A DNA stretch of 64,000 nucleotides from Lysobacter sp. (GCA_008015835.1 SSGH01000010.1:362871-426870); one strand, 5' to 3'. Positions 16,965 through 25,610 are shown, numbered from the stretch's first letter. The notes: generated from the sequence alone by a model not told the origin. Numbers and translations are program-made.

Positions 16965-17822
16965 TCAAGGCCCGTCGCCGGGAGTCTTGTCTTTGAATCG
17001 GCACAGATCGCGGATCGGGCAACGTCCGCATTCGGGTTTGCGCGCTTTGCAGGTGTAACGCCCGTGCAGGATCAGCCAATGATGCGCATCCTGCAGAAAC
17101 TCGGCCGGCACGCGCTTCAACAACGCTTCTTCCACCGCGCGCACGTCCTTGCCCGGCGCCAATCCGGTGCGATTGGCGACGCGGAAAATATGCGTGTCCA
17201 CCGCCATCGTCGGTTCGCCGAAGGCGGTGTTGAGCACGACGTTCGCGGTTTTGCGACCGACGCCCGGCAACGCTTCCAGCGCGGCGCGGTCGCGCGGGAC
17301 TTCGCCGCCGTGTTCCGCGATCAATCGTTCGCACAGCGCGACGACGTTCGCGGCTTTCGCGTTGAACAAGCCGATCGTGGCGATATACGGTTTCAGGCCT
17401 TCCACGCCGAGCGCCGCGATCGCGGCGGGCGTGTTCGCGACCGGGAACAATCGGCGCGTCGCCTTGTTCACGCCCACGTCCGTGGCCTGCGCCGACAGCA
17501 CCACCGCGACCAAGAGTTCGAACGGCGTCGAATAGATCAGCTCGGTGGTCGGGTGCGGATTCAGTTCGCGCCAGCGCTCGAACGCGGTACGGATCGCATC
17601 GGCGCTCATGCGCGGGGCGGCGGGCGTCTTCTTCTCCGTCGCGTCGCCCGCTTTTTTCGCGGGACGCTTCGTCGTTTTCTTCGCGCGATCGGCCTTCGCC
17701 GCTGTTTTCGACGCGACTGCTTTCGACCCGACTGTTTTCGACCCGACTGTTTTCGACCCGACTGTTTTCGACCCGACTGTTTTCGCCGGCTTACCCGGCG
17801 TTCTTTTCGCGGAGGGGCTCAT
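16965..17822 (-). CDS. nth: Endonuclease III with Lys-rich repeat tail
   Basis: A 285-residue base-excision DNA glycosylase/AP lyase for oxidised pyrimidines. The catalytic part (about residue 72 on) has VVLSAQATDVGVNKAT, the helix-hairpin-helix LPGVGRKTANVVLN with catalytic Lys, and VDTHIFRVANR with catalytic Asp. It ends with a 4Fe-4S loop, C-x6-C-x2-C-x5-C (CKARKPECGRCPIRDLC). The first 70 residues are extra compared with E. coli Nth (211 aa): a Lys/Ala/Thr-rich segment with tandem SKTVG pentapeptides encoded by a 15-bp DNA repeat. Its ATG overlaps the upstream gene's stop as ATGA. Confidence 0.95.
   Translation of the reverse strand: MSPSAKRTPGKPAKTVGSKTVGSKTVGSKTVGSKAVASKTAAKADRAKKTTKRPAKKAGDATEKKTPAAPRMSADAIRTAFERWRELNPHPTTELIYSTPFELLVAVVLSAQATDVGVNKATRRLFPVANTPAAIAALGVEGLKPYIATIGLFNAKAANVVALCERLIAEHGGEVPRDRAALEALPGVGRKTANVVLNTAFGEPTMAVDTHIFRVANRTGLAPGKDVRAVEEALLKRVPAEFLQDAHHWLILHGRYTCKARKPECGRCPIRDLCRFKDKTPGDGP
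17716..17790 (-). repeat. 15-bp tandem repeat inside nth
   Basis: Five 15-bp units (consensus on plus: ACTGTTTTCGACCCG), the outer two with single or few changes. Each unit encodes one SKTVG-type pentapeptide in frame, so copy-number change alters tail length without frameshift. Confidence 0.9.
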
Positions 17823-18268
17823 CGCTCTCCTTCGCGTTTCGCGGCGGCTTTCGCTTTCGCCCGCGCCAGCGCGGCGGCGGCGGCGGGCGGTAACGCCGGC
17901 TTCGGCTTCGAGACCGCCGATGCTGCATCGTGGGCGGCCGAGGCGGTATTCGAGGTTGCGGCGGCCTGGCGCTTTTCCGCGCGCGCACGCTCGCGTTCGC
18001 GCAGTCGGCGCTCGCGTTTACGGAAGCGCTCGCGCGCAGCGAGCGCACGCAAACGCGCGTCGCGCGCGAGCGTCACCGCGCGGTCGCGATTCGCGCACGC
18101 CTCGCATACCGATGCGGCGTCGATATCGCGGCGTTCGTCGATCGCGACGTAGTCCAACAGCCCGCGCGCGATCGCCGCGTCGACATCGTCGGCCTCGAGC
18201 GCGGCGGCCAACGCGCGCAGAGCGTCCGCGGCCGGCGCGAGCGGGCAATCGTTCGCGGCGTGCGCCAT
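17819..18268 (-). CDS. Uncharacterised protein upstream of nth
   Basis: A 149-residue protein not assigned to a family. The N-terminal half is Ala/Asp-rich and helical (DALRALAAALEADDVDAAIA), with a CEAC pair in the middle. The C-terminal half is a strongly basic, probably coiled-coil helix (RFRKRERRLRERERARAEK) ending in an Ala/Lys tail. It is six bases downstream of the enoyl-CoA hydratase gene and overlaps nth by ATGA, so it is co-transcribed with both. A nucleic-acid-related role is only a guess from charge and context. Confidence 0.7.
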   Translation of the reverse strand: MAHAANDCPLAPAADALRALAAALEADDVDAAIARGLLDYVAIDERRDIDAASVCEACANRDRAVTLARDARLRALAARERFRKRERRLRERERARAEKRQAAATSNTASAAHDAASAVSKPKPALPPAAAAALARAKAKAAAKREGER

Positions 18269-18274
18269 CGCGGC

Positions 18275-19069
18275 TTATCGACCGACGAATTTGGGTTTGC
18301 GACGTTCCAAGAACGCGCCGGTGCCTTCGCGCATGTCGTCGGTGGAGAACACCAAGCCGAATTGCGCGGATTCGTATTCCAAGCCTTCCTCCAAGCCGCA
18401 TTCGCCGCCCACGTTCACGCAGTCGAGCATGCCGCGCAGCGCCAGCGGCGCGGCGCTGGCGAGTTGCTCGGCGATCTTCATGGTTTCGGTTTCGAGATCG
18501 GCGGCGGGCACCACGCGGTTGACGATGCCGAGCGCGTAGGCGCGGGCGGCGTCGATCGGTACGCCCAGCAGGCACAGTTCCAGGGTCGCGGCGCGGCCGC
18601 ACAGGCGCAGCAAGCGCTGGGTGCCGCCGAAACCGGGGATCAGGCCGAGGTTGATTTCGGGCTGACCCATTTTCGCGGTGTCGGCGGCGATCCGCAGGTG
18701 ACAGGCCATCGCCAACTCCAGCCCGCCGCCCAAGGCGAAGCCGTTGACCATCGCGATCACCGGCTTCGGCATTTTTTCCAGACGGCGCATCATCCGCTGG
18801 CCGCGCAGGGAAAAGTCGCGGCCCTCGACCGGGGTCAGTCCGTTCATCTGCGCGATATCGGCGCCGGCGACGAAGGCTTTGGGGCCGGCCCCGGTCAGCA
18901 CCACCGCGCGCACCTCCGGGTCGGAGGCCGCGGCGTCGAACGCGGCGTGCAGGGCGTCGAGCGTGGCCGCGTCCAGCGCGTTGAGGCGCTCGGGGCGGTT
19001 GACGGCGATCCGGCGGATCGCGCCGATATCGTCGATGAGCAGGGGCGAGGAGGCAGCGGCGTCGGTCAT
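18275..19069 (-). CDS. Enoyl-CoA hydratase/isomerase family protein
   Basis: A 264-residue crotonase-fold enzyme. The CoA/oxyanion motif is AFVAGADIAQMNGL, and FALGGGLELAMACHLRIAAD carries the oxyanion glycine and first catalytic region; the second glutamate region is MGQPEINLGLIPGFGGTQRL. The pattern (ADI then GQPEINLGLIPGFGGTQRL) matches hydratases of the short-chain enoyl-CoA hydratase/crotonase type. Start MTDAAASS. First gene of an operon with the unknown protein and nth. Confidence 0.88.
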   Translation of the reverse strand: MTDAAASSPLLIDDIGAIRRIAVNRPERLNALDAATLDALHAAFDAAASDPEVRAVVLTGAGPKAFVAGADIAQMNGLTPVEGRDFSLRGQRMMRRLEKMPKPVIAMVNGFALGGGLELAMACHLRIAADTAKMGQPEINLGLIPGFGGTQRLLRLCGRAATLELCLLGVPIDAARAYALGIVNRVVPAADLETETMKIAEQLASAAPLALRGMLDCVNVGGECGLEEGLEYESAQFGLVFSTDDMREGTGAFLERRKPKFVGR

Positions 19070-19438
19070 GGGGCGTCTTGTCGGATAAGGGGCGTAGGGG
19101 CAGGGGCGAACAGGCGAGAGGCGCTCGGAACCCGAGCCCGATGGCCCCGTTCGGATGAACGGCGGCGATTCGGGCGGGAACTTGCGTTCCGAGCAGGGGT
19201 CGGAAGGGCGTCCGCGGTGGCGGTCGCGCGCCGTGGACAGTATCCTAACGCGCTGTTTTCCGGCCCCAAAGGCCGGCGATGTCGGAAGCGGCCCACCGCC
19301 CGATGTCGAGGTTCCGAAATCCATCGTCGTAAGCGCTCGGTTTCGAGCGCCACCACCGGAACGGCGTCGACGCTCCACTCCATGCCGTCCCAACCCCATG
19401 CCGGGCCTCCCGGCAGACCTCCCCGGAGATTCATTCGA
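19070..19438. other. 369-bp intergenic region without a gene
   Basis: It separates the divergent enoyl-CoA hydratase (minus) and FKBP (plus) genes and presumably holds both promoters. It has a small CCGGCC/GGCCGG hairpin at 19260-19276. No clear -35/-10 pair or coding pattern was found. Confidence 0.5.
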
Positions 19439-20152
19439 ATGAAGTTGCGTTTGCTCGTTGCCGCCACGCTCGCGGCGTTGACTCTCACCGTCGGTACCGT
19501 GGGCGCGCAGGACACCACGTCCGAAAAAGGCAAGCTCAGCTATGCCATCGGCTTCAAGACCGGCATCGACATCGCCCGCCTGCAGGCGCGCGGCGAGCAA
19601 ATCGACATCGCCACCGTGATCAAGGCGCTGCAGGACGCGGTCGCGAAGAAAGACCCGGCCGTGCCGGCCGAACAGCTCGGTCAGTCGATCGAGAACATGC
19701 AGAAGCGCTTGGCGGCGAAGGCCAAGGCCGAATTCGACAAGCTGGCCGCCGACAACAAGACCAAGAGCGACGCGTTCCTGGCCCAGAACAAGGGCAAGAG
19801 CGGCGTGAAGACCCTGGCCAGCGGCGTTCAGTACCGCGTGATCGAAGCCGGCGCCGGCGCCAAGCCGACCCAGGCCAGCCAGGTCCAGATTTCCTACAAA
19901 GGCACGCTGCCCGACGGCCGCGTGATCGTCGATACCGCTCAAGCCGCGCCGAATCAGCCGGCCGGCCCGGTGTCGATCAAGGTCAGCGAAATCCCGCTGC
20001 CCGGTCTGCGCGAAGCGCTGCAACTGATGCCGAACGGCGCGCGCTGGGAAGTGGTGATGCCGGGCAATGCCGCCTACGGCACCACCATCGAAGCCGGCGA
20101 GATGGCCAATCAGGCCGTCGTGTTCGACGTCAAGCTGGTGAGCTTCAAGTAA
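19439..20152 (+). CDS. Periplasmic FKBP-type peptidyl-prolyl isomerase (FkpA/Mip-like)
   Basis: A 237-residue prolyl isomerase/chaperone. A signal peptide (MKLRLLVAATLAALTLTVGTVGAQ) is followed by an N-terminal helical dimerisation domain (KLSYAIGFKTGIDIARL) and a C-terminal FKBP domain (SGVQYRVIEAGAGAKPTQASQVQISYKGTL and GARWEVVMPGNAAYG). The FKBP pocket is variant: after YKGTLPDGRVIVDT there is an unusual AQAAPNQPAGPVSIKV stretch where FkpA has a GxxFDSSY-type loop. CGGAGA precedes the ATG. A terminator follows at 20251. Confidence 0.9.
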   Translation: MKLRLLVAATLAALTLTVGTVGAQDTTSEKGKLSYAIGFKTGIDIARLQARGEQIDIATVIKALQDAVAKKDPAVPAEQLGQSIENMQKRLAAKAKAEFDKLAADNKTKSDAFLAQNKGKSGVKTLASGVQYRVIEAGAGAKPTQASQVQISYKGTLPDGRVIVDTAQAAPNQPAGPVSIKVSEIPLPGLREALQLMPNGARWEVVMPGNAAYGTTIEAGEMANQAVVFDVKLVSFK

Positions 20153-20250
20153 TCCGAACCCGGGCGCTTGGCCGTCGGCCGGCGTCCTTCGCGTTTTGTT
20201 CCGAAGCATGGACAGCCTCGATCCCGCATTCCGCGAATCCGCGACCCACG

Positions 20251-20280
20251 AACGGCCCGCCCATCAGCGGGCCGTTTCGT
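20251..20280 (+). terminator. Terminator after the FKBP gene
   Basis: AACGGCCCGC/GCGGGCCGTT stem (20251-20260, 20267-20276) followed by TTCGTT. The T-tract is short. Confidence 0.7.
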
Positions 20281-20341
20281 TGCGGGACCGCAAACGATTC
20301 CCGCGCGCGATCCGCGCGCGACGCACTCCGAGAGCCTTCCC

Positions 20342-20575
20342 ATGGCGATGACCGACCGTACGCCGCCCGCGTCCGTGCGCGCCGTGCTCACTCCTTGCAT
20401 CGGCGTTTGCACGCTGGATCCCGCCGGCTATTGCGACGGCTGCCTGCGCACGACCGACGAGATTTGCGACTGGCTGGACATGAACGAGCAACAGCGCTTG
20501 CACATCATGAATGTGGTGTTGCCCGAACGCGAAGCGCGACTCGCCCAGGGCGGGCTGGTCGGGTCGCAGGGCTGA
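20342..20575 (+). CDS. DUF1289 family protein
   Basis: A 77-residue protein with the DUF1289 pattern: CIGVCTLDPAGYCDGCLRTTDEICDW, i.e. four closely spaced cysteines (plus a fifth) that probably bind metal or an Fe-S cluster, followed by a helical IMNVVLPEREARL. Function unknown. Start MAMTDRTPP. Confidence 0.85.
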   Translation: MAMTDRTPPASVRAVLTPCIGVCTLDPAGYCDGCLRTTDEICDWLDMNEQQRLHIMNVVLPEREARLAQGGLVGSQG

Positions 20576-20675
20576 GTCCTTCGCTCGATTCTTCAGCGGA
20601 TAGTCGTGCGCGGGTCGTGCTCGCGGGCGTGCGTGCAGGTCGATCCGCGACCGCCGCATCGCGCATAATGCGCGG

Positions 20676-21359
20676 ATGACGTTCGCGATGCCGCCGCTGT
20701 CTTCCGCACTCGCCGCTGCCGCCGCGCTCGACCCCACGACGATGCTTCCGCCCGGTGCGCTGCATCCTTTGCGGATCGCGCCGACGCACGCGCCCTGGAA
20801 TTACGAAGAACTGGCCGATCTGCTGGCGGATGCGCCGGTGGTGGAGGCCGCGGTGTTGGTGGGTTTGGTGCCGCGCGCGTCGGGCCTGCAGGTGTTGCTG
20901 ACGCAGCGCACCGACCGCTTGCGTCACCATGCGGGCCAAGTCAGTTTTCCCGGCGGGCGCATCGATCGCGACGACGACGGCCCAGTCGCCGCCGCATTGC
21001 GCGAAGCCGAGGAAGAAATCGGCTTGGCGCGCGCGCAGACCACGCCGCTGGGCTTTCTCGACCCGCTGGTGACGATCACCGGCTTCCGGGTGATGCCGGT
21101 GGTGGCGTATATCGCGCCGGAGTTCGTCGCCGCGCCCAATCCCGACGAAGTCGCGGACGTGTTCGAGGTCGACCTCGATTTTTTGATGCATCCGGAACAC
21201 TTGGAGCGCATTCCGTTGGATTACCGCGGCCGTCGCCGCGATGTGCTGCAGTTCCGCCATGCGCCGCAGGCGCCGGACAAACGCATTTGGGGCGTGACCG
21301 CGGCGATTCTGTTCAATCTGCGCGAGCGCTTGGCGCGCGCGGCCGAGGCGACGCGATGA
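20676..21359 (+). CDS. NUDIX hydrolase, coenzyme A pyrophosphatase type
   Basis: A 227-residue NUDIX enzyme. The box is present as GGRIDRDDDGPVAAALREAEEEIGL, with the upstream CoA-pyrophosphatase sequence LLTQRTDRLRHHAGQVSFPGG that marks the NudL/YeaB group hydrolysing CoA. The TGA overlaps the ATG of the following sulfurtransferase gene (ATGA). Confidence 0.9.
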   Translation: MTFAMPPLSSALAAAAALDPTTMLPPGALHPLRIAPTHAPWNYEELADLLADAPVVEAAVLVGLVPRASGLQVLLTQRTDRLRHHAGQVSFPGGRIDRDDDGPVAAALREAEEEIGLARAQTTPLGFLDPLVTITGFRVMPVVAYIAPEFVAAPNPDEVADVFEVDLDFLMHPEHLERIPLDYRGRRRDVLQFRHAPQAPDKRIWGVTAAILFNLRERLARAAEATR

Positions 21360-22273
21360 ACGGTTGGCGCACGCTGGTCGATGCCGAAACCTTGGCGGCG
21401 CAGTCGCCGCACGCCGATCTGGTCGTGTTCGATTGCCGATTCGCGCTCGCCGATGCCGATGCGGGCCAGCGCGCGTGGCGCGAAGCGCGCATTCCCGGCG
21501 CGCGCTATGCGCATCTGGACCGCGATTTATCCGATTTCGCATCGCCGCATCGCGAAGGCAGCGGCCGTCATCCTTGGCCGCGGGCCGATGTCTTCGTCGG
21601 GTGGCTCGCGCGCAACGGCGTCGGCGTGCGCACGCAAGTGGTGGCCTACGATGCCGGCGACGGCGCGTTCGCCGCGCGGCTGTGGGCGCTGCTGCGCGCG
21701 CTCGGCCATCGCGATGTCGCGGTGCTCGACGGGGGTTGGGCGCGTTGGTGCGCGTTGGACCTTCCGATCGAAGGCGGCGAGCCCTCGGACGCATCGGTCG
21801 AAATCGCGTCGGCCAAAGTCCCATTGAGCGACGCGTACTCGCCTTCGGCCGCGACATTCGATCGCCTGCGATTGCTCGACGCCGCGGGCGTGCGCGATGC
21901 GCTGTCGTCGGGCGATGTCGTGATCGATGCGCGCGCAGCGGAGCGCTTTCGCGGCGAGGTCGAACCGATCGATCGCGTCGCCGGTCATGTGCCGGGTGCG
22001 ATCAATCGGCCGTATGCGATGAATCTGGAGAACGGTCGTTTCAAAACGCCGCAGGCGCTGCGCGAAGAATTCGAGTCGTTGCTCGGCGCGGGCGGTCCCG
22101 GCTTTGGTTCCGGCCCCGAACGCGCGATCGCGATGTGCGGCTCGGGCGTGACCGCGTGCCATCATTTGTTGGTGATGGAACACGCAGGACTGGCGGGCGC
22201 GGCGCTGTACGCCGGCTCATGGAGCGGATGGATCGAAGACGCGTCGCGGCCGATCGCGACGGGCGACGCATAA
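21356..22273 (+). CDS. sseA: Thiosulfate/3-mercaptopyruvate sulfurtransferase
   Basis: A 305-residue two-domain rhodanese. The N-terminal inactive domain contains FDCRFALADADAGQRAW and IPGARYAHLDRDLS. The C-terminal active domain has VIDARAAERFRGE and the active loop CGSGVTACHH with catalytic Cys261; CGSGVTA is characteristic of mercaptopyruvate-type enzymes. Translationally coupled to the NUDIX gene. arsC follows 38 bp later. Confidence 0.88.
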   Translation: MNGWRTLVDAETLAAQSPHADLVVFDCRFALADADAGQRAWREARIPGARYAHLDRDLSDFASPHREGSGRHPWPRADVFVGWLARNGVGVRTQVVAYDAGDGAFAARLWALLRALGHRDVAVLDGGWARWCALDLPIEGGEPSDASVEIASAKVPLSDAYSPSAATFDRLRLLDAAGVRDALSSGDVVIDARAAERFRGEVEPIDRVAGHVPGAINRPYAMNLENGRFKTPQALREEFESLLGAGGPGFGSGPERAIAMCGSGVTACHHLLVMEHAGLAGAALYAGSWSGWIEDASRPIATGDA

Positions 22274-22311
22274 CGCCGCACTTTTCGCACGACATCACAA
22301 AGGCCGACCGC

Positions 22312-22731
22312 ATGCACGTCGAAATTTGGCACAACCCCGCCTGCGGCACCTCGCGTAATACGCTGGCGCTGATCCGTCACGCGGGCATCGAACCGACCGT
22401 CGTCGAATACCTGAAAACGCCGCCGTCGAAAGCGCGTTTGGCCGAAGCGATCGCCGCCGCGGGCTTGTCGGTGCGCGACGCGATTCGCCAGAAGGGCACG
22501 CCCTACGCCGAACTCGGCCTCGACGACGCCTCCTTGAGCGACGACGCGCTGCTCGACGCGATGATCGCGACGCCGGTGTTGATCAATCGCCCGTTCGTGT
22601 TTTCGCCGAAGGGCGCGCGTCTGTGTCGGCCGTCCGAAGCGGTGCTCGATCTGTTGCCGCCGGTAAGCGAGCCGTTCATGAAGGAAGACGGCGAAGTCGT
22701 GATCGACGCGAACGGCGTGCGGGTGCGGTGA
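22312..22731 (+). CDS. arsC: Glutaredoxin-dependent arsenate reductase
   Basis: A 139-residue ArsC of the thioredoxin-fold family. The catalytic Cys is in NPACGTSRNTL, and a downstream Arg/Pro motif (TPVLINRPFVF) is present. It reduces arsenate to arsenite using glutaredoxin. There is no arsB or arsR nearby, so it is a solitary chromosomal copy in a sulfur-related operon. The stop overlaps the next gene's GTG start. Confidence 0.92.
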   Translation: MHVEIWHNPACGTSRNTLALIRHAGIEPTVVEYLKTPPSKARLAEAIAAAGLSVRDAIRQKGTPYAELGLDDASLSDDALLDAMIATPVLINRPFVFSPKGARLCRPSEAVLDLLPPVSEPFMKEDGEVVIDANGVRVR

Positions 22732-23126
22732 GCGAACGAAATCCTTACGCGCCGCCGTCCTCGCCCATGTCGGAGGCGCCGCTGTCTTACCGAAACCGTA
22801 CGTGGCGATTGATGCTGTCGGCAGCCGCGGTTCAATGCCTGTTCGCATTGTTTTCGCTGCCGGCGGTGTTGCGAATCGTGCGGGATGGCGACGCTTCGGT
22901 CGCTCATCTTATCCTCGCGACGACCGTGCAAACCCTGATCCTCGTCGGTGGCTCGCTTCTGTTCTTCGGACATCGCAGCGCCGCCTTCGCATTCGCCGCA
23001 TCGTCCGTACTGGCCGCGGCCCTGGCGATTTCCTGGCGGCCTCCGATGTTGCTGACCGGAATCGTCGTCGCCTCGATCGGCGCTTGGCTCAGTTCTCGAA
23101 TTCTTCGGCGTAAACCATTCCCGTAG
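22728..23126 (+). CDS. Small inner-membrane protein of unknown function
   Basis: A 132-residue protein beginning at GTG in a GTGA overlap with arsC (SERNPYAPP). After a polar N-terminus there are about four hydrophobic segments: LMLSAAAVQCLFALFSL, LATTVQTLILVGGSLLFF, AFAFAASSVLAAALAI and LTGIVVASIGAWL. The stop codon TAG is the TAG of the GTAG head of a REP-A copy, so the last residues (RRKPFP) run directly into the repeat. Confidence 0.75.
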   Translation: MSERNPYAPPSSPMSEAPLSYRNRTWRLMLSAAAVQCLFALFSLPAVLRIVRDGDASVAHLILATTVQTLILVGGSLLFFGHRSAAFAFAASSVLAAALAISWRPPMLLTGIVVASIGAWLSSRILRRKPFP

Positions 23127-23193
23127 AGCGGAGCGCAGCTCCGCTGAACGATTCGTTCCCGGAGATTTTCAGCGGAGCTGCGCTCCGCTCTAC
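23123..23193. repeat. REP-A palindromes, inverted pair
   Basis: Copies at 23123-23149 (plus) and 23168-23193 (minus) between the convergent membrane-protein and enoyl-CoA hydratase genes. The plus copy provides the upstream gene's stop codon. Confidence 0.9.
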
Positions 23194-23215
23194 AGCAGGG
23201 GGCGGGCGAGCGCGG

Positions 23216-23992
23216 TTATTTGCCGAGTTTCGCCACCAACGCCTTCAACGCCGCTTGGGTGTCGGGCTCGAACCAGCCTTGGACGAAGCGGTCGAGCTGC
23301 ACGAGTTCGGGCGTCAATGCGACTTGCACCGCTTCGCGGGCGATGGCGCGGGTTTGCAGCATCGGTCTGCGCGGCAGCGCAAGCAGGGCTTGCAGCCATT
23401 CCATGGCGCGCGGCACCACGGCATCGCCGTCGGCCAATTCGTCGACGAGTCCGATCTCGTGAGCGCGTTCGGCGCCGATCATCGCGCCGGCGATCATCAA
23501 CCGCTCCGCGCGATAGTCGCCGACCACGCGGCGCATCAGGCGCTGGATGCCTTCGGGCACGGTCAAGCCGACTTGGGTTTCGTTGAGACCGATCAGGAAC
23601 GGGCGCGTCGGGTCCGCGCTGCGCGCCATGATGCGGTAGTCGGCGCACAGCGCCAGCACGCAGCCGCCCGCGGGCGAATGGCCGGTCAGCGCGGCCACCA
23701 CCGGCGCGCGGAAACCGGCGATCGCGCGCGCGGAGGCGAAGAACGCCTGCCACGCGTGGAACAGGGCCTCGCGGTCGTCGCCGAGCGAGAGCAGATACGG
23801 CACATCCAACCCCGCCGAGAAAATCTTCGGATTACCCGCCAACACCACGCCATCCACGGCCTCGTTCGCGGCGGTCTCCAGCGCGGCGACCAACGCGCCG
23901 CACAGCTCGGGGTTCAAGGCGTTCACGGGTGGGCGCGCGAGGCGAAGCACGCGAATGGAGCCGAAATCCTGGGTATCGACGAGTGCGGTCAT
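23216..23992 (-). CDS. Enoyl-CoA hydratase/isomerase family protein (second copy)
   Basis: A 258-residue crotonase-fold protein. It has KIFSAGLDVPYLLSLG (oxyanion region) and LTGHSPAGGCVLALCADYRI in place of the usual FxxGGGxELA. The second motif region is GLNETQVGLTVPEGIQRL, where the common catalytic Glu of hydratases (P-E-I) is replaced. This pattern resembles delta3-delta2-enoyl-CoA isomerase-type members more than hydratases. It is only distantly similar to the paralogue at 18.3 kb. Confidence 0.82.
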   Translation of the reverse strand: MTALVDTQDFGSIRVLRLARPPVNALNPELCGALVAALETAANEAVDGVVLAGNPKIFSAGLDVPYLLSLGDDREALFHAWQAFFASARAIAGFRAPVVAALTGHSPAGGCVLALCADYRIMARSADPTRPFLIGLNETQVGLTVPEGIQRLMRRVVGDYRAERLMIAGAMIGAERAHEIGLVDELADGDAVVPRAMEWLQALLALPRRPMLQTRAIAREAVQVALTPELVQLDRFVQGWFEPDTQAALKALVAKLGK

Positions 23993-24040
23993 CGTGCGGC
24001 GGCCGGGGCCGAGTGCGGAGGGAGGCGTTATCATAGGCCC

Positions 24041-24511
24041 ATGCGCAATCGACTCGAACGTTTTCTCTCTATCGCCGCGCTGCTGTGCGCCGTCGCCTGT
24101 GCGGCGCCCACCGTTTATGCCGGCGATTGTCGTCCCACCGTCCGCGAAGGGTGGGTCCGCCTGCCTCCGACCGGTCCCGCCGCGAAGACGGCGGCCATCA
24201 TGGCCGGTTACGGCCGCATCGTGAATACGTGCGCGATGCCGGTGGTGATCGTCGGCGCGTCCAGTCCCTCGTTCGGCAGCGTGATGCTGCACGAAACCCG
24301 CACCGCCGACGGCGTCAGCAAGATGCGGCACGTGCCGGAATTGCGGGTCGCCCCAGACGGTAGCGTGACGTTCCGCCCTGGCGGGCTGCATGTGATGTTG
24401 ACGAAACCGCGCGCGCCGCTGAAGCCGGGCAGCCGTATCGTCGTCGAATTCGCGCTCAAGGGCGGCGGTTCGCTGCTGGGCGAATTCGAGGTGCGGAAGC
24501 CGGAGATCTGA
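24041..24511 (+). CDS. PCuAC-type periplasmic copper chaperone
   Basis: A 156-residue secreted protein with a signal peptide ending about VYAGD. The copper site of PCuAC proteins is visible as MLHETRTADGVSKMRHV and GGLHVML (His and Met ligands in the expected order). The family delivers Cu(I) to cytochrome oxidase. It is monocistronic and divergent from the enoyl-CoA hydratase gene; functionally it is the only other likely copper gene besides the EGKCG cluster. Confidence 0.9.
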   Translation: MRNRLERFLSIAALLCAVACAAPTVYAGDCRPTVREGWVRLPPTGPAAKTAAIMAGYGRIVNTCAMPVVIVGASSPSFGSVMLHETRTADGVSKMRHVPELRVAPDGSVTFRPGGLHVMLTKPRAPLKPGSRIVVEFALKGGGSLLGEFEVRKPEI

Positions 24512-24608
24512 GGTCAGGAAACGATGCGGCTCGCGGCGTCGCGAGATTCGATCGTGCCAGTTCGTTCTTCTTTCTGACGCTCCGCGACCGAGCGTAACGA
24601 AATCGATC

Positions 24609-25166
24609 ATGTGCCTATTCATCAGCGCCGTTTTGCCGGGGAACGCCGATGCGGATGCCGTTGCGGCGATTTTCCGTGCGCACGGTCGTTTTTTTTCTCC
24701 GAGGCGAGCGGATTCGGCGATCGTGGCTTCGTTCGCGCCCGGCGAGCGCCTCTTCGGCACCACGCCGGGCCATTGCGATTGCGGTACCCCGCTGGGCAGC
24801 GCTCACGATGCGTCGAGCCCGCCTCGCGACGACCCGGAGATCGAGGCCGCGCGTCTGCGGCGTAAAGGCTGGGGCGAAGCGAAGATCGCGCGCGCGATCG
24901 AACAGCGCGCCGAAGCGAAGTCGCGCCCGCCCCGACCGAGAGCGGAACCCGAAGTCACCTCGCTGCGCGTCTGGCGTGAGTTGATCGAGGCCGTGTTGGC
25001 ATCGCGCGCGACGCCCTCGCTCGGGCTGGTGTTGCACGGCATGGACCACCCCAACGACTTCGAAGACTTTCCGGTCAGCGGCCGCGAGCGCATCGCGCGC
25101 AAACGACTCAGCGAAACCGTCCTGGCGAGTATGCGCGACGACACGCTCTACGATTTTGTGCGCTGA
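24609..25166 (+). CDS. Hypothetical protein with CDCG motif
   Basis: A 185-residue unrecognised protein. It begins MCLFISAVLPGNADADAVAAIF. A GHCDCGTPLGS segment (residues about 55-65) could bind metal. The central region is basic and helical (RLRRKGWGEAKIARAIEQR), and the C-terminal third is a compact GLVLHGMDHPNDFEDF domain. Base composition matches its neighbours and length is full, so it is probably a real, family-restricted gene. Confidence 0.75.
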   Translation: MCLFISAVLPGNADADAVAAIFRAHGRFFSPRRADSAIVASFAPGERLFGTTPGHCDCGTPLGSAHDASSPPRDDPEIEAARLRRKGWGEAKIARAIEQRAEAKSRPPRPRAEPEVTSLRVWRELIEAVLASRATPSLGLVLHGMDHPNDFEDFPVSGRERIARKRLSETVLASMRDDTLYDFVR

Positions 25167-25196
25167 GCGCGTTGCCGCTGCTTAGCCGCCCGCCGC

Positions 25197-25610
25197 TCAA
25201 GCGCCCGCCGAAGCCGAGGCCGCATTGCGCACCGCTTCCGGCATCGCGGTGGGCCGGCCCCTATCTCGTTCGATCCATACCAGAACGCAGTGGCCGTCGG
25301 CGTACAGTCGCCCGTCGTTGTCGACGATGCGATGGCCCAGCGTGAGGCTGCTGTGGCCGATCTTTTCCGCGAATAGTTCCACCGCGACGTCGGCCGGGTA
25401 GGGGATCGGCAGACGGTAATTCATCTGCACCGCGGCCAACAGCGGAATGCTGGTGTCGTCGATCCATGGCCGGCACGCGCCGTCGAGCCAGCGGATCCGC
25501 GCCTCTTCCAAATACGTCATGAAATTGGCGTTGTTGACGTGGTTGAATGCGTCGAGATCGCGCCAGCGCAGGTCGATCGGCATGCGGAACAGAGCGGTGG
25601 ATGCGGTCAT
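25197..25610 (-). CDS. Acyl-CoA thioesterase, hot-dog fold (4HBT family)
   Basis: A 137-residue protein with the 4-hydroxybenzoyl-CoA thioesterase signature: RWRDLDAFNHVNNANFMTYLEEARIRWL, with the catalytic Asp and the N-terminal end of the hot-dog helix. It probably hydrolyses short or medium acyl-CoAs. It lies downstream of uvrA on the same strand (79-bp gap), possibly read through. Confidence 0.9.
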   Translation of the reverse strand: MTASTALFRMPIDLRWRDLDAFNHVNNANFMTYLEEARIRWLDGACRPWIDDTSIPLLAAVQMNYRLPIPYPADVAVELFAEKIGHSSLTLGHRIVDNDGRLYADGHCVLVWIERDRGRPTAMPEAVRNAASASAGA

